13,981 nucleotides of DNA. Source: CAYGJN01 sp964350135. GTDB taxonomy: Bacteria; Bdellovibrionota; Bacteriovoracia; Bacteriovoracales; Bacteriovoracaceae. The DNA lies in contig CAYGJN010000075.1 in assembly GCA_964350135.1 (NCBI GenBank), forward strand, positions 1 through 13,981, in the 5' to 3' direction. The notes beneath the pieces are model-generated. The model searched no databases. It saw only the letters and a program-made list of their open reading frames with translations, and had not been told where the DNA came from. The translations under genes were made by a program, and so were the position numbers. Positions 1 through 5,531 of this stretch are shown one piece after another; the first letter of the stretch is position 1; each line of letters begins with the position of its first letter.

Positions 1-1189
1 CCAACATCGCCACCATATCCAGCTCTCCAAGGCCAGAGACTCGATCAAAAGCAATTTTTAAGATTTCATGAAGCTGATTATTAACTTCTCCAAGTCCCCA
101 GAAAAAATGCTGAAGCCCTTGAACCCACTCAAAATAAGAAACAATCACACCACCTGCATTACAAAGAATATCAGGAATAAGAAAAATTCCTTTGCTATGA
201 ATTATTTCAATAGCATCTTCAGTTAAGGGACCATTAGCACCTTCAGCAATGATTTTAGCTCTTACTTTATCTGCATTTCCCTTATGAATAACGCCATCAA
301 TGGCAGCAGGGATCAAAATATCAACATCAAGTTCTAATAACTCTTCATTAGTAAGTTTTTCAACATCAGCAAGACCTGTTAAAAAATTATTATTTTGAGT
401 CCACTCAATTGCTTTTTGTAGATTAATTCCGTTGCTATTATAATAAGCACCCGTCACATCACTAATAGCAACAATCTTTGCACCTTGTTCTGCTAGATCG
501 ATGGCCGCAGGAATACCCACTTTACCAAAACCTTGAACAGCAACAGTAGTAGACTTATCAATAGTCATTCCCATCTGCTTGGCCGCAAAATTTACACAAA
601 AGGCAACTCCTTTACCTGTAGACTCTGATCTTCCTAAAGATCCCCCAACAACAATTGGCTTACCTGTTACAACTCCAGGAACAGCGTGACCTTTAATTTG
701 TGAATACGTATCCATAAACCAGGCCATTGTTTGTCCATCAGTTCCAATATCAGGAGCAGGAATATCTATATCAGGTCCAATAAACGGATTTATTTCTACA
801 GCATATCTTCTTGTGAGTGCTTGTAGCTCTTGCCTAGACATATCGTTAGGATCACATTGTACTCCACCCTTAGCTCCACCAAGAGGAAGACCAACAAGTG
901 CACATTTAAAAGTCATAAGCATAGCAAGTGCAGCTGTTTCGGATAAAGTTACATGAGGATGAAAACGAATTCCCCCCTTACCTGGACCTAAAGTCATATT
1001 GTGTTGAACCCTAAAACCTTGGAATGTTTTTACAGATCCATCATCAAGTCTAATAGGAACAGCAACCTGTATGGCACGTTTTGGGTGTCTTAATCGCTCA
1101 AAAATATTTGGATCAAGATTCATCACTGTAGATGAATGTTCAAGGATACTTAAGGAGTCCTTATAAAGTGGACTTTCAAAAAGAGACAT
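1..1189 (-). CDS. gdhA: Glu/Leu/Phe/Val-type glutamate dehydrogenase, C-terminus cut by window edge
   Basis: Cytoplasmic oxidative deamination of glutamate to 2-oxoglutarate and ammonia, or the reverse. I translated the minus strand from ATG 1189-1187; it stays open for 396 codons to the window edge. A GAGG lies about 5-7 nt upstream of the ATG. Seen: substrate-binding GKGGIRFHP (about residues 70-78), catalytic-lysine motif LPLGGAKGGV (101-110, K107), the acid motif APDIGT (145-150, D147), the Rossmann loop QGFGKVG (219-225) with an acidic residue ending the next strand (ISDVTG, about D244, which favours NAD), and AEGANGP further on. Family members are about 410-430 residues, so only the last 20-35 are missing. 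It lies 82 bases downstream of the exported-protein gene on the same strand. A TACAAT at 1220-1225 could be a -10 box, but no -35 fits, so an own promoter is unproven. Family assignment is firm; cofactor is inferred. Confidence 0.95.
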   Translation of the reverse strand, partial: MSLFESPLYKDSLSILEHSSTVMNLDPNIFERLRHPKRAIQVAVPIRLDDGSVKTFQGFRVQHNMTLGPGKGGIRFHPHVTLSETAALAMLMTFKCALVGLPLGGAKGGVQCDPNDMSRQELQALTRRYAVEINPFIGPDIDIPAPDIGTDGQTMAWFMDTYSQIKGHAVPGVVTGKPIVVGGSLGRSESTGKGVAFCVNFAAKQMGMTIDKSTTVAVQGFGKVGIPAAIDLAEQGAKIVAISDVTGAYYNSNGINLQKAIEWTQNNNFLTGLADVEKLTNEELLELDVDILIPAAIDGVIHKGNADKVRAKIIAEGANGPLTEDAIEIIHSKGIFLIPDILCNAGGVIVSYFEWVQGLQHFFWGLGEVNNQLHEILKIAFDRVSGLGELDMVAML

Positions 1190-1271
1190 CACGACCTCAA
1201 CTTTTAAAACTTTTTTATCATTGTAGCTGATTTTATAAAAAGAAACGAGGTATAGATTATGCCTGAGCAGA

Positions 1272-2168
1272 TTAGAAGTCTAAGGCATATCTTAATTCAG
1301 AGATTTTATCTGATGCGCCGCTGTAGGGTAAGGCCGTATTATCTTGAACTGTAGTCACAACAAAAGAAAGACCTGGGTAGTTTAAGTTTTTCCCCAACTC
1401 AATAAACCAATTATCATCATAGAACTTAAACTCAGTTCTTGCGTAAGCTTGGATGCTCTTAAAGGATTTCATTGTATGTAATTTTGCTTGTCCAACATGA
1501 GCATCATTATTCCAAAAGGCCGGATTCCTTAAGGCCTTAAACTCTAAAACAGTCTCATCAAAATATGGGTTATCAAACTTAAGAAAAACTAATCCACGAA
1601 GAACTTTTGCTCTTAAACTAAGTTTATAATCTTTTGAAAAACTAAACTTAGACTGAGGCCTAAGTGCATCTCGTACCTGACCAACTTTATGAAGTGATGT
1701 CCCTTCTTTTGCTGTTTTGACCTCACCCATAATTCTTTTATCAATATAACGTAATAGATTTTTGGTTAAATAATTTTTTCTGGCCCTCATCGGTACAACT
1801 GTATACTGGCCAGTATCTTCAATTCTCCAATATTCAACAAAGTCCTCTTCCTCGTTCCACTCATTCATTTGGAATTTAACCTGCTTGAGAACACCTTTTC
1901 GATCTTCTATTAAAAGCTCGCTCCAGATACTGGTTGGACTATAAGGAACAATAATTTCCTGATCATTGGGCACATAACTTGTGGGATCCCTTGGGGATTC
2001 AAAATCAAAACCAACACTTTCAAGGCTTAAATCACTCATAGTAATACTCTCTCCACAAAAGCCATGAGGAGAAATCATGAGAATAAAGACCAATGCCAAA
2101 GTGCTTAAAGCACCCACGTATTGTCTAGAATGTTGACAGTTAGACCTTAAGGTCTTTGTCCATTTCAT
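1272..2168 (-). CDS. exported protein of unknown function
   Basis: I do not recognise this 298-residue protein. The N-terminus is basic (MKWTKTLR) and is followed by a hydrophobic stretch at about residues 19-34 (ALSTLALVFILMIS), then HGFCGES. This looks like a Sec signal peptide, with cleavage probably near residues 38-40. The Cys there does not sit in a proper lipobox, so a type I signal is more likely than a lipoprotein. The mature part is polar, rich in aromatic and charged residues, and its last 90 residues have alternating patterns suggesting beta strands. It ends in YALDF; a terminal Phe is typical of outer-membrane barrel proteins, but one barrel is not demonstrated. The start is supported by AGGGA 7 nt upstream, which lies inside an inverted repeat (see 2173-2224). 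It is downstream of parAB on the same strand, with no evident functional link. Confidence 0.8.
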   Translation of the reverse strand: MKWTKTLRSNCQHSRQYVGALSTLALVFILMISPHGFCGESITMSDLSLESVGFDFESPRDPTSYVPNDQEIIVPYSPTSIWSELLIEDRKGVLKQVKFQMNEWNEEEDFVEYWRIEDTGQYTVVPMRARKNYLTKNLLRYIDKRIMGEVKTAKEGTSLHKVGQVRDALRPQSKFSFSKDYKLSLRAKVLRGLVFLKFDNPYFDETVLEFKALRNPAFWNNDAHVGQAKLHTMKSFKSIQAYARTEFKFYDDNWFIELGKNLNYPGLSFVVTTVQDNTALPYSGASDKISELRYALDF

Positions 2169-2172
2169 AGCT

Positions 2173-2224
2173 AAGTCCCTGTAATTAAAGCTTTCCTTTT
2201 ATAAAAGAAAGCTAGTCAGGACTT
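2173..2224 (-). promoter_or_regulatory. imperfect inverted repeat covering the ribosome binding site of the exported-protein gene
   Basis: In plus orientation the outer arms are AAGTCCCTG (2173-2181) and CAGGACTT (2217-2224), one base bulged. The inner arms are AGCTTTC (2189-2195) and GAAAGCT (2207-2213), enclosing the self-complementary TTTTATAAAA. Read as minus-strand RNA, the 3' outer arm CAGGGACUU contains the AGGGA Shine-Dalgarno of the gene starting at 2168. Folding would therefore hide the binding site. It also lies just after the end of parB and could act as a weak terminator, but there is no U-run after it. Confidence 0.5.
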
Positions 2225-2255
2225 TAATTGCATGAAATATGCCAAGAATGAGGGT

Positions 2256-3128
2256 TTAGAGCATCTCTTTTGTGTCTTTAATAAGCTCTTCAAGGGCCTT
2301 TTTAGTCTTGCGATCCAAGGTCTTTGAGTTAGATTGCATGGCCTTTACAAAAGCTGCGGCCGTCATACCTTTTGGCAGACTACTTGTTACTCGTCTAGGT
2401 GCATTTTTAGAAAGGCTTTCACCATTAAGAAGCTTTTTAAGTTGAGCTCTTTTAACTAATTTTCCAGCGCTAATAAGGCCTTCCATTTTTCTGCGAAGTG
2501 TATTCTTAGGAAGAGCATCTACTTCAAGAAGAACATACTTTTCAATATTATGGGCCTTAGCCGCTTCTTTGAGTTTTTTTGGAAGTTTAGCAATCAACAA
2601 ACTTCTATGAACTTCAGATTTTGATGTTCCAAGGGCCTGACAAATTTTTCTTTCACTTGCCCCAGTCGCCATCTGGTAATTTAATATACCATCTGCTTTA
2701 TCAATATAATGAAGCTCTTCACGCGAAGAGTTCTCTGAAAATTGAATGGCCATAAGCTCTTCTTCAGTTTTATGTTCTAAAATAAAACATGGAGCTTCTT
2801 CCATTTTATTAACTCTTGTCATTGCTCTAAAACGGCGCTCACCACAGATAAGTGTAAGCTTACCTTTTTTATCTCTGTGAACAACAAGAGGTTGAATAAG
2901 GCCATTGGCCTTAATATTTGCAGCAAGTTCTCTAAGAGAGTCATCATTAAACTTTGTTCTTACTTGCTCTTTAACAAAAATTTCAGAAAGTTTGATTTTT
3001 TCAATCAGAGCACCTTCTAAAAGTTTTTGATCACTTTTAGCAAAGATATCTCTACCACCCAAGATATCTGAAACATCAATTTTTTTTCTTTCTCTTTTTT
3101 TAGTTCTTGCTGAAAACTTCTTTGTCAT
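2256..3128 (-). CDS. parB: ParB/Spo0J-family chromosome or plasmid partition protein
   Basis: DNA-segregation protein that loads at parS sites as a CTP-dependent clamp and stimulates ParA. 290 residues, the usual length. Seen: a basic N-terminal tail (1-16), the N-terminal ParB domain from about 43 with GLIQPLVV (76-83), the CTP-binding box GERRFRA (96-102; usually GERRYRA) and the second nucleotide box E132-N133-x-x-R136-x-x-L139. A helix-turn-helix follows at about 155-180 (ASERKICQALGTSKSEVHR). The C-terminal part (about 225-290) is Lys-rich and lacks an obvious match to the usual ParB dimerisation ending. It lies 19 bases downstream of parA, with AAGGA before its ATG, so the two are one operon. 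I saw no sequence resembling the common parS palindrome (TGTTTCACGTGAAACA) in the window. Neighbours are not mnmG/rsmG, so this may be a second, non-canonical parAB locus. Confidence 0.95.
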   Translation of the reverse strand: MTKKFSARTKKRERKKIDVSDILGGRDIFAKSDQKLLEGALIEKIKLSEIFVKEQVRTKFNDDSLRELAANIKANGLIQPLVVHRDKKGKLTLICGERRFRAMTRVNKMEEAPCFILEHKTEEELMAIQFSENSSREELHYIDKADGILNYQMATGASERKICQALGTSKSEVHRSLLIAKLPKKLKEAAKAHNIEKYVLLEVDALPKNTLRRKMEGLISAGKLVKRAQLKKLLNGESLSKNAPRRVTSSLPKGMTAAAFVKAMQSNSKTLDRKTKKALEELIKDTKEML

Positions 3129-3147
3129 TATTCATCCTTGAAAATGA

Positions 3148-3921
3148 TTATAGTCCTAATGAGCTCCATAGATCTTCGTACCCAATTCTTCCCTTATTCT
3201 TCTTACCCATTATACAAACAGGCTTTTGAAGGGAGATTGATTCTTGAAGATGAACCATATTCTTTACAGGTATGGTTACATGGAAACTGTCTTGAAGTTC
3301 TTTTAGTCTCTGTTTTTCAATACTTCTTCTCATGTTTACCATCGAAGGAATTATAGAAAAATCGAGATTAGGATTTTCTGTTTCTTTGATAATTTCAAAG
3401 GTATCCATAAGCTCCTCCAGACCATCAATTGAATAATCCTGAGCTTGGGTTGGAATAAAAATTCGAGTTGATGCTACAAGGGCCATAATAAGCTCATCCC
3501 CTAGCATAGGAGGTGTATCGATAACGACATAATCAAATCGATCTTTAAGCTCTTCTAATCTTAAACGAAGAAGACGTTCTTTTCTTCCTGCTCTTTTTCT
3601 TACCTCTCCTTCAGAAAGAATAAGAAGCTTGGCCAAATTTGCCATATGCCTTGATGAGGCCATAACAAAAAGATTTTTATAGAGAGGTTTTTTACCAACA
3701 CTTGGTAAAATAATTTCATCAACTTCAACATCCCCAATAAGCCACTCTGGTATCAGAGTTCTTTGGATATTCACTCCAAGGGTTGTGCTTAAGTTTGCCT
3801 GGCTATCAAGGTCAATTGCCAAAACTTTATAACCTTGATTGGCTAAGTGAGTCGAGAGCTGAAAAGCTTGCATTGTTTTGCCAACGCCGCCTTTATTATT
3901 GGCTATGGTGATAACTTCCAT
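3148..3921 (-). CDS. parA: ParA/Soj-family partition ATPase
   Basis: ATP-dependent DNA-binding ATPase that moves ParB complexes over the nucleoid. 257 residues from the chosen start. Seen: deviant Walker A KGGVGKT (residues 10-16, both lysines K10 and K15 present), Walker A' DLDSQAN (37-43) and Walker B VVIDTPP (132-138, D135). It begins directly with the ATPase domain, with no N-terminal helix-turn-helix, like chromosomal Soj/ParA and unlike P1-type ParA. Start choice: the frame could open at TTG 3936-3934, but the last base of that TTG is the first G of the GGAGG (3934-3930). That GGAGG is 8 nt from ATG 3921, so the ATG is the true start. It is first gene of an operon with parB. A promoter and an inverted repeat lie directly upstream (3935-3988), consistent with self-regulation. 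Confidence 0.95.
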   Translation of the reverse strand: MEVITIANNKGGVGKTMQAFQLSTHLANQGYKVLAIDLDSQANLSTTLGVNIQRTLIPEWLIGDVEVDEIILPSVGKKPLYKNLFVMASSRHMANLAKLLILSEGEVRKRAGRKERLLRLRLEELKDRFDYVVIDTPPMLGDELIMALVASTRIFIPTQAQDYSIDGLEELMDTFEIIKETENPNLDFSIIPSMVNMRRSIEKQRLKELQDSFHVTIPVKNMVHLQESISLQKPVCIMGKKNKGRIGYEDLWSSLGL

Positions 3922-3934
3922 GATCACATCCTCC

Positions 3935-3957
3935 AAAATAGATGGTATATCTATTTT
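3935..3957. repeat. 9-base perfect inverted repeat at the parA transcription start, candidate operator
   Basis: Arms AAAATAGAT (3935-3943) and ATCTATTTT (3949-3957) are separated by GGTAT. The repeat abuts the parA GGAGG (3930-3934) on one side and the predicted -10 box (3959-3964) on the other. The expected start point, about 3951-3953, falls inside it. It could be an operator for ParA, ParB or another repressor, or an RNA stem next to the ribosome binding site. Which regulator binds is unknown. Confidence 0.55.
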
Positions 3958-3958
3958 A

Positions 3959-3988
3959 ATTGTAAGAAATTATTAAACACTTCGTCAA
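3959..3988 (-). promoter_or_regulatory. sigma70-type promoter for parAB
   Basis: On the minus strand TTGACG (3988-3983) is followed after 18 bases by TACAAT (3964-3959). The match is 5 of 6 bases in each box. Position and strand fit transcription of parAB from the divergent gap between parA and the rhodanese gene. I see no comparably good pair facing the rhodanese. Confidence 0.55.
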
Positions 3989-4022
3989 AACTTTAAATTA
4001 TTGATTCTTAAGAGGAATGTCC

Positions 4023-4361
4023 ATGATTAGAGAGATTGATTCAAAGGCCCTCATGGAAATGATGGGACCAAAAAAGAGCTTTGTGCTCATTGATTGCAGA
4101 GAACAAGAGGAATGGGATGAGGCCCATATAGAAAAGGCCCTTTTTATGCCTTTAAGTACATTTAAAAATGAAGTCCAAAAAGCTGAATCAGGGCAGAGTT
4201 TTCATAAAGACAGCGAAGTTATTATCTATTGCAGAAGTGGCAAAAGATCAATGATGGCATGTGAATATTTGCAAGATCTTGGCTATACTAACCTTACAAA
4301 TGTGACAGACGGTATTCTTGGTTGGATTGCCGCTGGTTTCAAGGTTGAGGTTAGTCAATGA
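4023..4361 (+). CDS. single-domain rhodanese-like sulfurtransferase
   Basis: Small cytoplasmic rhodanese (112 residues) that can carry a persulfide on its active-site Cys. Seen: VLIDCRE (21-27) with the acidic residue of the first rhodanese signature, EEWDEAHIEKALFMPL (29-44, the usual E-x-x-x-x-H-I-x-x-A pattern), the catalytic loop CRSGKRS (70-76, C70) and GILGWIAAG near the end (98-105, the usual G-G-x-x-x-W region). There is no signal peptide. Start choice: an ATG at 4017 touches AGAGG (4011-4015) with one base between, too close to function. The ATG at 4023 has 7 nt spacing and is preferred; the earlier start would add only two residues. Its stop overlaps the next ATG as ATGA, so it is translationally coupled to the desulfurase. 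Sulfur from the desulfurase is a likely source, but the final acceptor is unknown. Confidence 0.92.
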   Translation: MIREIDSKALMEMMGPKKSFVLIDCREQEEWDEAHIEKALFMPLSTFKNEVQKAESGQSFHKDSEVIIYCRSGKRSMMACEYLQDLGYTNLTNVTDGILGWIAAGFKVEVSQ

Positions 4362-5485
4362 TTTATGCTGATTACAATGGGTCTGCTCCATTATGTTCAA
4401 ATGTTAAAGAGTACTTACTTGAAAGACTTAATGAGCTAGAAAACTTTGCCAATCCCAATGCTTCTCATAAAATTGGTAATAGACTGGCCAGAAGAATTGA
4501 AAAAGCGCGAAAGGCCTGTGCAAAAGCTCTAGGCTGTGAAACTAATCAGATAATTTTCAATTCAGGGTCTTCAGAAGGCATCTCTCATATCTTTCACTCA
4601 ATTTTAGATCATAAAAAAAAGAGAGGAATAATCATTACCTCTGCCATAGAGCACTTAGCAGTTATTAAAGCTGCTCAGTATTGGGAAGATAAAGGTCATA
4701 ATTTAAAATTTGTGAACACACTTTCAAACGGAGAAATTGATATTAAACATCTTGAGGTTCTTCTAAGTGAAAACCAGGGTGAAGTTGATATGGTTTCAAT
4801 CATGTCAGCTAATAATGAGACTGGTGTTATTCAACCATTTATAGAAATTGGAAAGCTGTGTGAAAAACATAAAACACCTTTTCTTTGCGATACCACTCAG
4901 TATATAGGAAAAATTGAATTTGATTTTAAATCATCTCATATTGATTATGCAGTAAGCTCATCTCATAAAGTAGGTTCCCTAATTGGAGTTGGCTTTATCA
5001 TTGCGAGAGAACCTAATAGTTTAAAAAGTTTTATTCATGGAGGCGGACAAGAGAATGGTTTACGAGCTGGAACTCAAAACTATATCGGCGTTGAATGTCT
5101 AGGTGTTGCCCTTGAAAATTTTAAGGAAAACTCCTGTCATCTTGCAACTCTCAAGGAAGCGAGAGAATCATTTGAAAATAAGCTTCTGAAAAAATTTCCA
5201 AACTGTTTTATTATTGGCTCAGATGCTCCAAGACTGGCCGGAACCACACTTGTTTCTTTTTCAGGGCGCTCGAGTAGGGATATTCAAATGAAACTTGAGG
5301 AATCTGGTATTTTTGTCACCACATCTTCAGCTTGCTCTGACAGTAAAGATAAAATTAGCCATGTACTTGAGAGTATGGGGGTTGATCCAGAAAGAGGAAC
5401 TTCCGTTGTGCGAATTAGCCTTTGCACCAAGAATCCAAAAGAAAGCTACGACGAGATCTTTGAGGTACTTAGTCAGATATCCTAA
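4358..5485 (+). CDS. cysteine desulfurase, NifS/IscS-like class V aminotransferase
   Basis: PLP enzyme that releases sulfur from L-cysteine as an enzyme-bound persulfide, giving alanine; it feeds Fe-S cluster, tRNA thiolation or cofactor pathways. 375 residues, normal length. Seen: opening strand IYADYNGSAPL (2-12), His of IEHLAVI (H99, stacks on PLP), SANNETGVIQP (150-160), CDTTQ (D178, Q181), PLP-lysine motif SSHKVG (K204), GGGQENGLRAGTQN (228-241), the active Cys loop SSACSD (C326) and the carboxylate Arg in VVRIS (R352). The long loop followed by ISHVLESMG is typical of the NifS/IscS group rather than the SufS group. A GAGG lies about 10 nt upstream of the ATG. It is coupled to the rhodanese by a 4-base overlap. 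No scaffold (IscU/NifU) or other Fe-S gene is nearby, so a dedicated sulfur-relay role with the rhodanese is more likely than a complete Fe-S operon. That last point is inference. Confidence 0.94.
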   Translation: MIYADYNGSAPLCSNVKEYLLERLNELENFANPNASHKIGNRLARRIEKARKACAKALGCETNQIIFNSGSSEGISHIFHSILDHKKKRGIIITSAIEHLAVIKAAQYWEDKGHNLKFVNTLSNGEIDIKHLEVLLSENQGEVDMVSIMSANNETGVIQPFIEIGKLCEKHKTPFLCDTTQYIGKIEFDFKSSHIDYAVSSSHKVGSLIGVGFIIAREPNSLKSFIHGGGQENGLRAGTQNYIGVECLGVALENFKENSCHLATLKEARESFENKLLKKFPNCFIIGSDAPRLAGTTLVSFSGRSSRDIQMKLEESGIFVTTSSACSDSKDKISHVLESMGVDPERGTSVVRISLCTKNPKESYDEIFEVLSQIS

Positions 5486-5495
5486 TTAATCCATC

Positions 5496-5524
5496 TTCAA
5501 TTCCTTAATATAGATCAGTATAAT
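5496..5524 (+). promoter_or_regulatory. promoter giving a possibly leaderless mRNA for the 5532 lipoprotein
   Basis: A perfect TATAAT (5519-5524) is preceded, after 17 bases, by a weak -35 (TTCAAT, 5496-5501). The ATG at 5532 is only 7 bases after the TATAAT, where transcription should begin. No Shine-Dalgarno is visible before that ATG. Together these suggest a leaderless transcript; readthrough from the desulfurase gene 46 bases upstream is also possible. Confidence 0.45.
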
Positions 5525-5531
5525 AAATTTT

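Noticed and set aside
1220..1225. TACAAT upstream of glutamate dehydrogenase as a promoter -10
   Set aside because: No hexamer resembling TTGACA lies 16-18 bases upstream, so a promoter cannot be claimed; co-transcription with the upstream gene is equally possible.
3138..3356. 72-codon open frame on the plus strand opposite parA
   Set aside because: It lies wholly antisense to the well-supported parA, has no ribosome binding site and no recognisable features.
5295..5489. 64-codon frame overlapping the 3' end of the cysteine desulfurase
   Set aside because: It is a shifted frame of the desulfurase, whose catalytic Cys loop and C-terminal Arg motif are read in the main frame.
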